From positions 1 to 64,000 of the forward strand of contig JAIUOF010000011.1 of assembly GCA_020161355.1 (NCBI GenBank): DNA of 64,000 nucleotides, in the 5' to 3' direction. Below, piece after piece: positions 8,070 through 16,729 of the stretch. The stretch's first letter is position 1. Every line of letters starts with the position of its first letter. The notes beneath the pieces are model-generated. The model ran no database searches. It saw nothing but the letters and a program-made list of their open reading frames with translations, and was not told the origin of the DNA. The DNA comes from Bacteroidota bacterium (GTDB lineage Bacteria > Bacteroidota > Bacteroidia > Cytophagales > Spirosomataceae). Position numbers and translations under genes: made by a program.

Positions 8070-11000
8070 ATGAAGAAATTTTTACTAACTATGGTTTTGA
8101 TGGCAGGAACTATACTATCCTATGCCCAAGCTATAGAAATTTCTGGGAAAGTTACTTCTGCAGATGATGGATCGGGATTACCGGGCGTATCTGTAGCAGT
8201 ACAAGGAACATCTAAAGGTACCACTACCGACTCTGACGGTATGTACAAAATTTCAACATTAAAAGGTTCTACACTGGTTTTCTCTTTTGTTGGTATGATT
8301 ACCAAAACTGTAGAGGTAAAGAATCAGTCTACACTAAATGTTGTTCTGGATTCTGATGCTAATCAACTATCAGAAGTTGTAGTTACTGGTGCATATGGCA
8401 CCAAACAAACGGGTCGTTCGGCTGTGTTTAGTGCACAAGTTATCAACAATGACCAATTAAACACTATCAGACAATCTAACTTCAACAATGCCCTTGCAGG
8501 TAAAGTTGCTGGTATTCAGGTTCGTAGCCAGTCGGCTGCCGCTTTGGGTCGTCAGACTGAAGTTAGACTCAGAGGGGTTTCAGGATTTGGAGCCGGTGGT
8601 GGTGCTCTTTATGTAGTGGACGGAACAATACTTCCAAACATTGATGATATCAACAATGATGATATCGAAAGTATTTCAATCCTTCAGGGTCCTGCAGCTG
8701 CTGCTCAGTTTGGTTCACAAGGTGCCAACGGTGCAATTGTTATTAGCATGAAAAAAGCTAAAATGACTCAGGGATTGGGCGTTACCTTAAACATGGGGGT
8801 ACAATTTGACAAAGTTTACATTTTACCTAACTATCAGAATTCATACGCAGGTGGTGGTGCAGGTGAATTAATGAAGTACACATGGAAATCAGGCGATCCT
8901 GAGGCATGGAAAGCATTAGATGGAAAATACTATCATGATTACAGTGATGATGCCAGCTGGGGACCAAGAATGGTAGGTCAGGAATACATTCCATGGTATT
9001 CATGGTATGGTGGACATGACAGATCATTTACAACTGCCAAACTTACTCCTCAACCTAATAACGCCAAAGATTATTTCGAAACAGGGGTATTTACCAACAA
9101 TAGTATTACCATTAACAAAGCCTTTGAAAATCTTTTGTTTAAAGTTACCTATGGAAACCAATACACGAATGGTCTTCTTCCTACCAGTGGCTTGACAAAA
9201 AATACTTTGAATGTTAATGCCGTTTACGACATTAACAAACATTTGGAATTGACTACCAATATCAACTATGCCAATACTGTTCGTACAGGACAAATTGATG
9301 ATGGTTATTCGAGTCAATCTACAGGTTCATTCAACCAGTGGTTCCACAGAGATCTAGATATGGGTATCATGAAAGAACTTAAAGACCTTCGTACACCTGA
9401 AGGATGGTATGCCAGCTGGAACAAAGCCAATCCAAATTCATTTGACCCTGCGAGCCCAAGAAACTTTTATGCCGGTAACTATTGGTATAATTTCTACTCA
9501 TTTTATGATATGATGAGCCTCGTAAACAACAGAGACAGATTGTTTGGAGATATTGCTCTTAGATATAAAATCAATAAAGATATTAGTTTGAAAGCAACTT
9601 ATCGTAAACAGCAAAACAACATTTGGTATGAAGACAAATACAGCAGTGATCTAAAAGAAAGTGCTACTCAAACTACCGGTAACTGTCCTGAATGTTTCGG
9701 ATATTATGCAACAGGTAATACATACAGCAACAGAGAAAACCTTGAATTTATAGGTACATATAACAAGAAAATTGGGGACATTTCTGTTGATGGATTTGTG
9801 GGTAGTGATTTCTTCAAATGGACCTCTAAATCAAATGAAGGTAATACAAATCAGGGTTTAAGTGTTCCTAGCCTTTACACATTAGCCAACTCTGTAAACA
9901 CTGCTTCAATATTTAACTCAAGAACAAACGAAGCATATAACGCTGTTTTTGCAAAAGCATCTGTTGGATATAAAAACTTTGTTTTCTTAGATGGAACAAT
10001 CAGAAAAGACTGGTTCTCTACACTTAATCCTGAAAACAACGGTGTAATTTCCAAATCCCTTGGTTTCTCATTCGTTTTCAGTGATTTTATCAAAGAATCA
10101 CTTCCATGGATGTCTCTAGGAAAAATTCGTGGTTCATGGGGTGAAATTCCAAAAGCTTTGGGAACAACCAATGAAACCTTCGGTGCATACCGTTATCCTG
10201 GTATGGCTTATGGCGTTGGACAATTTAAATGGGGAAGTAATTTCTTGATGGGAACTCCTGACCAGGTAGTAGATCCAAATATCAGAGGTTCGGTAGCATC
10301 TCAAAAAGAGGTAGGTTTGGATCTTGAATTTTTGAAAGGAAAATATGGTCTTAGCTTCACTTACTGGGATGGTAGCGAAATCGGATTCCCATATGCACTT
10401 ACAGTAAACGGTGCAAGTGGCTTTAGTTCAATCCTAACCAATATTGGTAAAATCACCAAACAAGGTATAGAGATTAAACTTAATGCTGAGATTTTAAACT
10501 TGAAAAACCTGAAATGGAACGTAACAGCTACTTATGCTGACCTGATTAAAAACGACGTAGTTGAATTAAGTAAAGAATACGGGGTAACTCAAACCTCCAG
10601 CCAAGGAAACGTTTGGGGAACTACAATGCCATATTTACTTCATCAGGAAGGAAAAAGATGGGGACAAATATTTGGTAACGGAGCAAAACGTATCAATGGC
10701 GTACCTGTTCTAAACAGTGATGGTACATTTGTTAACGATCCTAATGTTAACTTTGGTAGCGTTGTGCCTCGATATACAGGAGGTTTACAGAACTCATTTA
10801 GCGTATTTAAAAACTTTATTGTTAACGCAAACATCGATTATCAATTTGGAGGAAAATTCGTTTCTCTTTCCAATATGTGGGGATCTTACAGTGGTTTGAC
10901 TGCTCAGACTGCTACTGTTAACGATAAAGGTAATCCAATTCGCGATGCTGTTGCCGATGGTGGTGGCGTGCATGTATCAGGTGTAAATGCTGAAGGTCAG

Positions 11001-11315
11001 CCAGTTGATTATTATGTTGAGGCTCAGGATTATTTCCATGGCTTATATAACAACAAAATTTTCGATAATTATGTGTATGATCTGACATTTATCAAACTAA
11101 GAGAATTGTCTGTAGGTTATGCATTACCTGTTAATAAGCTTGGACTTTCTAAATATGCTAACAATATCACTTTGTCAGTAGTATCAAGAAATCCATTCCT
11201 GATTTATGCTAAAACCAAAGACTTTGATCCTTCTGAGATCAGTGCCACTGTAGGGGAAACGGCTCAGCTTCCTGGAACCAGAAGCCTTGGTGTAAACCTT
11301 AGAATCGGATTTTAA
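8070..11315 (+). CDS. SusC/RagA-type TonB-dependent outer-membrane transporter (system B)
   Basis: This 1081-residue protein has the same architecture as system A: a signal peptide (MKKFLLTMVLMAGTILSYAQ), a carboxypeptidase-regulatory-like domain (ISGKVTSADDGSGLPGVSV), a TonB-box-like QLSEVVVTGAYG at about 99-110, a plug with LYVVDGTILP and DDIESISILQGPAAAAQFGS, and a beta barrel ending LGVNLRIGF. The first ~110 residues closely match the SusC at 2947, while barrel and plug diverge, which suggests duplication followed by a substrate change. The usual ALYGS plug motif is altered to AQFGS. It is followed after 23 bp by SusD, and with the third gene probably forms a three-gene operon. Confidence 0.94.
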   Translation: MKKFLLTMVLMAGTILSYAQAIEISGKVTSADDGSGLPGVSVAVQGTSKGTTTDSDGMYKISTLKGSTLVFSFVGMITKTVEVKNQSTLNVVLDSDANQLSEVVVTGAYGTKQTGRSAVFSAQVINNDQLNTIRQSNFNNALAGKVAGIQVRSQSAAALGRQTEVRLRGVSGFGAGGGALYVVDGTILPNIDDINNDDIESISILQGPAAAAQFGSQGANGAIVISMKKAKMTQGLGVTLNMGVQFDKVYILPNYQNSYAGGGAGELMKYTWKSGDPEAWKALDGKYYHDYSDDASWGPRMVGQEYIPWYSWYGGHDRSFTTAKLTPQPNNAKDYFETGVFTNNSITINKAFENLLFKVTYGNQYTNGLLPTSGLTKNTLNVNAVYDINKHLELTTNINYANTVRTGQIDDGYSSQSTGSFNQWFHRDLDMGIMKELKDLRTPEGWYASWNKANPNSFDPASPRNFYAGNYWYNFYSFYDMMSLVNNRDRLFGDIALRYKINKDISLKATYRKQQNNIWYEDKYSSDLKESATQTTGNCPECFGYYATGNTYSNRENLEFIGTYNKKIGDISVDGFVGSDFFKWTSKSNEGNTNQGLSVPSLYTLANSVNTASIFNSRTNEAYNAVFAKASVGYKNFVFLDGTIRKDWFSTLNPENNGVISKSLGFSFVFSDFIKESLPWMSLGKIRGSWGEIPKALGTTNETFGAYRYPGMAYGVGQFKWGSNFLMGTPDQVVDPNIRGSVASQKEVGLDLEFLKGKYGLSFTYWDGSEIGFPYALTVNGASGFSSILTNIGKITKQGIEIKLNAEILNLKNLKWNVTATYADLIKNDVVELSKEYGVTQTSSQGNVWGTTMPYLLHQEGKRWGQIFGNGAKRINGVPVLNSDGTFVNDPNVNFGSVVPRYTGGLQNSFSVFKNFIVNANIDYQFGGKFVSLSNMWGSYSGLTAQTATVNDKGNPIRDAVADGGGVHVSGVNAEGQPVDYYVEAQDYFHGLYNNKIFDNYVYDLTFIKLRELSVGYALPVNKLGLSKYANNITLSVVSRNPFLIYAKTKDFDPSEISATVGETAQLPGTRSLGVNLRIGF

Positions 11316-11338
11316 TTAATTTTTATTTAATAAAAGAT

Positions 11339-12772
11339 ATGAAAAAATTTAGTAAATATATATTAACCACTCTGATTGTAGGCTCGCTCTCTTCATGCGA
11401 AATGCTTTCAGATTTTGGCGACACCAACCTCAACCCTTCTGCAACAAACTCTCCTACCTATGGAGCACTTTTAACTAATGTTGAAGCAGGATTAGGTGGA
11501 TTCGCCGCTCAAACTACTCCTGGTTACTTTTGTCAGTATTTTTCTGAAACTCAGTACACCAGTGCTTCTTTATATGCAATCCCTCAGGCTGACTTCACCG
11601 GAAGCTATGCAGGAAGCCTTTATGACCTTGAAAATATTATCACCACCAGTGGTAACAAGAGCATGTCGGCCATTGCAAAAATTTTGCAACAGTATATCTT
11701 TTGGAATATTACCGATCGTTGGGGTGATATACCATATAGTGAGGCCCTAAAAGGTGCTGAGGCTACCAGACCTAAGTACGATACACAGGAAAATGTTTAC
11801 AAAGGCATGATTCAGGCTTTGAAGGATGCTAATGGAATGTTTGATGGCTCTTTGGTAACCGGTGATGTCATTTACGGCGGAGATGCTGCAGCCTGGAAAC
11901 GTGCGGCAAACTCAATGAGAGTTTTGATGGCCATTCAATTGTCTAAAAAATTCCCTTCGGCAAGTGCCTATGCAGCTACTGAATTAAAAGCTGCCCTTGC
12001 AGATGGCGTAATTACGACTAATGCTCAAAACTTTAAAATCTCTTATCCTGGTGGAAACTTCCAGTCTCCATGGTTTAACTTATATAATGGACGTAGAGAC
12101 GTGGCTGAAAGTGCAACAATGGTAGAATTGATGACTTCACTTTCTGATGGTCGTCAGGCTGCTTTTGGTGGAGAAACTGAAGAACAAGGTGTTGCCAATT
12201 CCAATAATTCCTCCAATATTGGTATGCCATATGGAGTGGTTAGAGCTAAAGCTGAGGCTTTTACAGGTGCCAATCCGAAATGGGCAAGAGTACTTAGAGG
12301 TGATTTTAGAACTCCAACAAGTTCACAGGTTATTATTTCTGCGGCAGAAGTAGCTTTAGCTCGTGCTGAAGCAGCTGATTTAGGATGGACTAATGAGTCG
12401 CTTAATACTGTGTATCAGGATGGTATCAAACTTTCGTTTGATCAGTGGGGACTTGCTGCACCTTCTCCAAGTTATTTCACGCAAGCAGGAGTTGCCCTTT
12501 CTGCTGCAGGAACTGGTGCTAACTTTAAGAATATTAGTATTCAGAGGTATATTGCTTCATATCCTGATGGTTTACAAGGATGGAATATTACCAGAAAATC
12601 CGGGTATCCGGTACTTACCCCTGCCCCTGATGCAACCAATTCATCTAAGAAAATTCCTGAGAGATATGTATATGCTACCAGTGAATATTCTTCAAACAAA
12701 GCTAGTGTTGAGGAAGCCGTGAAAAGAGTAGCTGCTTACGATCAGGATGCAAAAGTATGGTGGAACCAATAA
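11339..12772 (+). CDS. SusD-family lipoprotein (system B)
   Basis: This 477-residue SusD-like_2 lipoprotein has signal-peptide Cys20 (SLSSCEML), then DTNLNPSATNSPTYGALLTN, helical repeats with ITDRWGDIPYSEALKG at about 124-139, and a C-terminal YIASYPDGLQGWNITRKSGYP segment that matches the family. It binds the substrate at the cell surface for the neighbouring SusC barrel. It starts 23 bp after SusC and is followed after 29 bp by another lipoprotein gene, so the three are probably one transcript. Confidence 0.92.
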   Translation: MKKFSKYILTTLIVGSLSSCEMLSDFGDTNLNPSATNSPTYGALLTNVEAGLGGFAAQTTPGYFCQYFSETQYTSASLYAIPQADFTGSYAGSLYDLENIITTSGNKSMSAIAKILQQYIFWNITDRWGDIPYSEALKGAEATRPKYDTQENVYKGMIQALKDANGMFDGSLVTGDVIYGGDAAAWKRAANSMRVLMAIQLSKKFPSASAYAATELKAALADGVITTNAQNFKISYPGGNFQSPWFNLYNGRRDVAESATMVELMTSLSDGRQAAFGGETEEQGVANSNNSSNIGMPYGVVRAKAEAFTGANPKWARVLRGDFRTPTSSQVIISAAEVALARAEAADLGWTNESLNTVYQDGIKLSFDQWGLAAPSPSYFTQAGVALSAAGTGANFKNISIQRYIASYPDGLQGWNITRKSGYPVLTPAPDATNSSKKIPERYVYATSEYSSNKASVEEAVKRVAAYDQDAKVWWNQ

Positions 12773-12801
12773 TATCTTGAACTTTTAATATTGAAAAAAA
12801 T

Positions 12802-13782
12802 ATGAAAAAACATTTTGTAAAAATAATTGTCGCATTTGTTCTTCCACTATTGGCAATCTCTTGTATTGAGGACAATGTGGTTGAGCTAACCGACCAGGGT
12901 TCTACCTTCATTTCAATATATGGTGGACACGAGAAAAAACTATTTTACAATGCATTTACTGATGTTCGTAAAGTAGATCTTCTTAATATCAGAAGAAATG
13001 TACCTTCAGAAGCAGTACTACAAACTAGTTCTACGGTAAAACTGAAAGCAGCACCTGAATTAATTGAAGCTTACAATAAAGAAAATGGGACTGCTTTCGA
13101 ATGGTTAGACTCAAAGATTTATACGGTGGCAAATAATCCTGGTGTTACAGTTTCAGGAAGTGAAGTTACCATGAATTTTGGTTCAGGAGATTTTGCTAAA
13201 GACCTTTCTATAAACCTTGACGGTGCCAAGTGGGATTTATCAAAAAAGTATGCAGTTGCCTATAAAATCACTGATGCAGGTAGTGGAAAAGTATCGGGAG
13301 ATGATTATATAATCACATTTATCAGTGCGAAAAATAAATGGGATGGTATTTATGATGTAACCAATAGTACAATGGTAGATATCACCAATGCTGCCTTTAC
13401 TTCTGCATTTACCTCAGGTGAATCATATCAATATGCTCTGGAAACACTTTCTCCTACGAAATGTGCAGTGAAAGATTATTCATTTGGTCTTGACGCTCCA
13501 TTCTTTATTTTCTATACTGGTTCTGGCTTGAGTTATTATGGTGCTTTTGGTTTGATCGTAGAGTTTGATCCAGCAACAGACAAAATTGTTGCAGTGACTA
13601 ACTATCATGGTCAACCTGCTCCTAACACTCGTTCTGCCGCCTTGGATCCTTCCGGAGTTAACGCTTACAAAAATGGAACAATTGATATTAAATTTAATAT
13701 GTTACAGCCAAGCGTTGTAAAAGACCCACCAAATATCAGGACAACCTGGACTGAAACATGGAAATACGCTAAAGCAAGGTAA
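12802..13782 (+). CDS. DUF1735-like surface lipoprotein (system B third component)
   Basis: This is a 326-residue lipoprotein (lipobox LAISC, Cys21). Residues ~50-170 resemble the DUF1735 / BT_3987-type N-terminal domain that is common in third genes of SusCD loci, with a pattern of VKLKAAPELIEAYNKENGT followed by a beta-rich segment. The C-terminal ~150 residues (from KNKWDGIYDVTN) form a separate beta-rich part I cannot name. Position 29 bp after SusD, with a strong terminator behind it, makes it an accessory glycan- or ligand-binding protein of system B. That role is inference from position; no catalytic motif is visible. Confidence 0.7.
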   Translation: MKKHFVKIIVAFVLPLLAISCIEDNVVELTDQGSTFISIYGGHEKKLFYNAFTDVRKVDLLNIRRNVPSEAVLQTSSTVKLKAAPELIEAYNKENGTAFEWLDSKIYTVANNPGVTVSGSEVTMNFGSGDFAKDLSINLDGAKWDLSKKYAVAYKITDAGSGKVSGDDYIITFISAKNKWDGIYDVTNSTMVDITNAAFTSAFTSGESYQYALETLSPTKCAVKDYSFGLDAPFFIFYTGSGLSYYGAFGLIVEFDPATDKIVAVTNYHGQPAPNTRSAALDPSGVNAYKNGTIDIKFNMLQPSVVKDPPNIRTTWTETWKYAKAR

Positions 13783-13807
13783 TATTTACTTGAATTTTTT
13801 TTAGAAG

Positions 13808-13839
13808 GAAGGTTGGTGCATACCAACCTTCTTTTTTTT
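13808..13839 (+). terminator. Rho-independent terminator after system B
   Basis: A 10-bp perfect stem (GAAGGTTGGT / ACCAACCTTC) with a 4-base loop is followed by eight T. It lies 26 bp after the lipoprotein stop and closes the three-gene operon. Confidence 0.9.
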
Positions 13840-13928
13840 GTGAAAAAAATCCAAAATCTATGAACACATTTCAAAAAACTGATGTTAATCATATAAATAC
13901 ATCGAAAAACAGAATAAAGAATAATATT

Positions 13929-14546
13929 ATGGCTTTTACACTTGCACCTCTTCCTTACGCAAACAACGCCCTTGAGCCGCATTTTGATGCAATGACCATG
14001 GAGATTCACCATGATCGTCACCACAATGCTTACGTGACCAACCTCAATGCTGCAATAGCAGGCACTGACCTTGATAATCAGACCATTGAAGAGATTTTAG
14101 CCAATATCAGTAAAGCCTCACCAGCTGTTAGAAACAACGGCGGAGGTCATTACAATCATGATTTGTTCTGGAATATCCTTGCTCCTCAGGGAGTAGGTGG
14201 AAACCTTTCAGGCCCGCTTAAAGAGGCCATCATTGCCGCTTTCGGATCGGTTGATGAATTCAAAGCTGCCTTCAAAACAGCTGCTACTACAAGATTTGGA
14301 TCAGGTTGGGCCTGGTTAATTGCCAAAGAAGATGGTTCTGTAGCTGTATGCTCCACTCCAAATCAGGATAATCCATTGATGGATATTGCTGAAGTGAAAG
14401 GAACACCAATTTTGGGTCTCGATGTTTGGGAGCATGCGTATTACCTGAAATTTCAAAATAAAAGACCAGACTACGTGGATACATTCTGGACAGTAGTCAA
14501 CTGGAATGCTGTAGAAGCGAGATACGCAGCAGTAGTAAAGAAATAA
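13929..14546 (+). CDS. sodA: Superoxide dismutase, Mn-type (Mn/Fe family)
   Basis: The enzyme dismutates superoxide to peroxide and oxygen in the cytoplasm. It has 205 residues, a normal family length. Metal ligands are visible as His27 (MEIHHDRHH), His77 (GGHYNHDLFW), Asp165 and His169 (LDVWEHAYY). Gly residues at 71-73 together with Gln146 in PNQDNPL are the pattern of Mn-dependent or cambialistic enzymes rather than strict Fe enzymes. The frame is open from 13860, but MAFTLAPLPYANNALEPHFD begins exactly at the family N-terminus, so I use the ATG at 13929. It is a single gene between two terminators. Metal preference is inferred. Confidence 0.95.
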   Translation: MAFTLAPLPYANNALEPHFDAMTMEIHHDRHHNAYVTNLNAAIAGTDLDNQTIEEILANISKASPAVRNNGGGHYNHDLFWNILAPQGVGGNLSGPLKEAIIAAFGSVDEFKAAFKTAATTRFGSGWAWLIAKEDGSVAVCSTPNQDNPLMDIAEVKGTPILGLDVWEHAYYLKFQNKRPDYVDTFWTVVNWNAVEARYAAVVKK

Positions 14547-14574
14547 ATGATTGGAATTGTTTAAAGTTTGATTG

Positions 14575-14599
14575 GCCGGGGATTTTTCTCCGGCTTTTT
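14575..14599 (+). terminator. Terminator after sod
   Basis: An 8-bp stem (GCCGGGGA / TCTCCGGC, one G-U pair) with a TTTT loop is followed by five T. It starts 29 bp after the sod stop. Confidence 0.85.
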
Positions 14600-14619
14600 C
14601 ATTTTAATCAAAAAAAGAT

Positions 14620-14649
14620 TTTGTAAAAAAGAAAACCTTAGTAGATTTG
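14620..14649 (+). promoter_or_regulatory. Bacteroidota-type promoter of the trp operon
   Basis: TTTG at 14620-14623, an 18-bp spacer, and TAGATTTG at 14642-14649 fit the Bacteroidota -33/-7 consensus (TTTG, TAnnTTTG). The -7 element ends only four bases before the ATG of the leader peptide, so the transcript would begin at or very near that AUG. The match is seen; promoter activity is inferred. Confidence 0.65.
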
Positions 14650-14653
14650 CGGT

Positions 14654-14713
14654 ATGAAACAAATAACAAACATAGCAGCTAAAGGTTGGTGGCGTTCTTC
14701 TCAAAAGAGTTGA
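14654..14713 (+). CDS. trpL: trp operon leader peptide
   Basis: This 19-codon frame, MKQITNIAAKGWWRSSQKS, has two adjacent Trp codons at 14687-14692 and a TGA stop. It lies between a promoter-like sequence and a perfect intrinsic terminator ahead of trpE. This is the classic arrangement for ribosome-mediated attenuation: stalling at the Trp codons when charged tRNA-Trp is scarce should favour readthrough into trpE. The peptide itself needs no other function. No Shine-Dalgarno-like sequence precedes it, and the transcript may be leaderless. Confidence 0.88.
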   Translation: MKQITNIAAKGWWRSSQKS

Positions 14714-14783
14714 GCAACATTCCGCTATGTGGTTTATTACATATTTACGGCTTGCTGTTCGACTACAGCAAGCCGTTTTTTTA
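14714..14783 (+). promoter_or_regulatory. trp attenuator: antiterminator and terminator
   Basis: The terminator is a perfect 12-bp stem (ACGGCTTGCTGT at 14747-14758, ACAGCAAGCCGT at 14765-14776) with a 6-base loop and a run of T. A competing pairing is visible: AGCAA at 14713-14717 with TTGCT at 14753-14757, and CCG at 14722-14724 with CGG at 14748-14750, leaving an internal loop. AGCAA overlaps and follows the leader stop codon. A ribosome finishing the peptide would mask it and allow termination, while one stalled at the two Trp codons would leave it free. The terminator is seen; the antiterminator is proposed by eye. Confidence 0.85.
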
Positions 14784-14815
14784 TTATTTTACTTAAAGTC
14801 TGAAAAATAAGAAAT

Positions 14816-16237
14816 ATGAAATTCAATATCGCTACCAGAAGTAAAAGACTATTATCCGATACCCTTACACCGGTGAGCATTTTCCTGAGAATCAGAGAGC
14901 AATTTCCACTTTCGGTAATTCTGGAGAGTGCCGATTATCATGCCATGCACAACAGTTTCAGTTATATTGCATGTGATCCCATAGCATCCTTTGTGCTTGA
15001 TAACGATGAAGTTACCCAAACATTTCCCGATGGAACAATTGAGAAATTTAAACTTAAAACCAGAAAAGATGCTGTAAATACCCTACAGGCATTCGCCAAT
15101 GTTTTTGTACCTTCAGAAAACCAGCATTCGTTTATTTCCAATGGTCTTTTTGGACACATCACCTACGATTCGGTCGAATATTTTGAAGATATCGAAATTC
15201 AGGAAAAAAGCGATGAGACCTCCATCCCTCAAATGCTATATCGGGTTTACCGATATGTAATTGCCATCAATCATTTCAAAGATGAGTTGCATTTATTTGA
15301 GCATGCTTATGGAAAAAACGGAACTATCGCCGAGTTTAAAAAAGATGGCCTGGAAACCCTGGAATTTTATGTAAAAAACCCCAAACGTACCGCATCGCAT
15401 TTTCAGACTATAGGAGAGGAAAAAACCAATATCGATGATAAAAAAATGGTGGAAATCATCGAAAAATGCATCAGGCATTGTCATCGTGGAGACGTATTTC
15501 AGATAGTACCTTCCCGCAGATTTTCTAGGGAATACAGTGGCGACGATTTCAACGTTTATCGGGCCTTGAGAAGCATTAATCCTTCCCCGTATTTATTTTA
15601 TTTTGACGGAGGCGATTACCATATTTTTGGCTCGAGCCCTGAAAAACAAATATTTATAAAAGATGGCATGGCCGAAATACACCCCATTGCAGGGACATTC
15701 CGTCGTACTGGCGATGACGCAAAAGATACCGAACTGGCTCATCAACTACATGCTGACCCCAAGGAATCAGCCGAACACGTAATGCTTGTAGATCTTGCCC
15801 GAAACGATTTGTCAAGAAGCTCAGATGTGGTGAAAGTAGAAATCTTCAAAGAAGTACAGTTTTATAGTCATGTGATTCATCTGGTATCCAAAGTTACAGG
15901 TCATATGACACCCGGAACTAATCCATTCCAGTTGGTGGCCGATACCTTTCCCGCAGGAACATTATCGGGATCCCCTAAACACATGGCCATGACACTAATC
16001 AACGAAATGGAACCTACCAACCGGAGCATTTACGGTGGTGCTATCGGATTCATGGACTTCAATGGAAACTTTAATCATGCGATTGCCATCAGGACTTTTC
16101 TAAGTAAAAATAATACCTTGTATTTTCAGGCTGGAATGGGTGTGGTTGCCAAGTCAGTAATTGAAACCGAAATGAATGAAATTCATTTGAAATTGGGTGC
16201 TTTAAGAAAAGCGATTGAAATGGCAGAAGAAATTTAA
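14816..16237 (+). CDS. trpE: Anthranilate synthase component I
   Basis: TrpE converts chorismate to anthranilate with ammonia supplied by TrpG, the first committed step of tryptophan synthesis. It has 473 residues. ILESAD at about 35-40 corresponds to the LLES element that binds feedback-inhibiting tryptophan. The chorismate-binding domain (~215-470) shows GDVFQIVPSRRFS, GSSPEKQIFIKDG, IAGTFRRTGDDAKD, VDLARNDLSRSS, GTLSGSPKHMAM, YGGAIGFMDF and QAGMGVVAKS, all expected. It begins 33 bp after the attenuator T-run and shares an operon with a DUF3052-like gene and trpG. Aminodeoxychorismate synthase (PabB) is the alternative, but the WW leader argues strongly for TrpE. Confidence 0.96.
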   Translation: MKFNIATRSKRLLSDTLTPVSIFLRIREQFPLSVILESADYHAMHNSFSYIACDPIASFVLDNDEVTQTFPDGTIEKFKLKTRKDAVNTLQAFANVFVPSENQHSFISNGLFGHITYDSVEYFEDIEIQEKSDETSIPQMLYRVYRYVIAINHFKDELHLFEHAYGKNGTIAEFKKDGLETLEFYVKNPKRTASHFQTIGEEKTNIDDKKMVEIIEKCIRHCHRGDVFQIVPSRRFSREYSGDDFNVYRALRSINPSPYLFYFDGGDYHIFGSSPEKQIFIKDGMAEIHPIAGTFRRTGDDAKDTELAHQLHADPKESAEHVMLVDLARNDLSRSSDVVKVEIFKEVQFYSHVIHLVSKVTGHMTPGTNPFQLVADTFPAGTLSGSPKHMAMTLINEMEPTNRSIYGGAIGFMDFNGNFNHAIAIRTFLSKNNTLYFQAGMGVVAKSVIETEMNEIHLKLGALRKAIEMAEEI

Positions 16238-16261
16238 ATTTATCAAATCAATTTTTTATTC

Positions 16262-16711
16262 ATGAATAGTTTATTAAAAAAACTAAACCTCAAAAATCAG
16301 AAAAGTGTTCTGGTATTGAATGCTCCCGCTGATTTGAATGATGTTTTCACAGAATTTTCAGAATATATCGAAGTAATAACATCCGTTGAAATACATGAAA
16401 CTGAATTTGCACTGGTTTTCTGCACCAAACTTGATGAAATTCAAAAATTTGCCCCTCTGGTAGATAAAATTATGGCTAATGAAGGTCTTTTTTGGTTTGC
16501 ATATCCCAAGGGAAGCAGTAAAAAATACAAGTGTGAATTTAACAGGGACAATGGATGGCAGGTTATGGGTGATTTGGGTTACGAACCTGTCAGGATGGTA
16601 GCCTTTGATGAAGACTGGAGTGCTTTGAGATTTAAAAAAGCCGAAAACATTAAAAAAATGGTGAGAGACACCAAATGGAGAATGTCAAAAGAAGGGAAAA
16701 AGAAAAATTAA
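16262..16711 (+). CDS. DUF3052-like protein inserted between trpE and trpG
   Basis: This is a 149-residue soluble protein of unknown function. An N-terminal alpha/beta segment (SVLVLNAPADLNDVF at about 15-29) leads to a middle part containing FWFAYPKGSSKKYK, then a conserved-looking block DNGWQVMGDLGYEPVRMVAFDEDWSALRFKKAE at about 97-128 (written here from its start to its end). This layout resembles the DUF3052 family from memory. No catalytic residues can be named. It sits 24 bp after trpE and 18 bp before trpG on the same strand, so it should be made under the trp attenuator, although nothing in its sequence ties it to tryptophan synthesis. Confidence 0.65.
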   Translation: MNSLLKKLNLKNQKSVLVLNAPADLNDVFTEFSEYIEVITSVEIHETEFALVFCTKLDEIQKFAPLVDKIMANEGLFWFAYPKGSSKKYKCEFNRDNGWQVMGDLGYEPVRMVAFDEDWSALRFKKAENIKKMVRDTKWRMSKEGKKKN

Positions 16712-16729
16712 ATTTAGAATAAAACAGCA

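Noticed and set aside
14641..14815. T-box or small-molecule riboswitch ahead of trpE
   Set aside because: No T-box or other aptamer elements are visible, whereas a leader peptide with adjacent Trp codons and a terminator explains the region fully.
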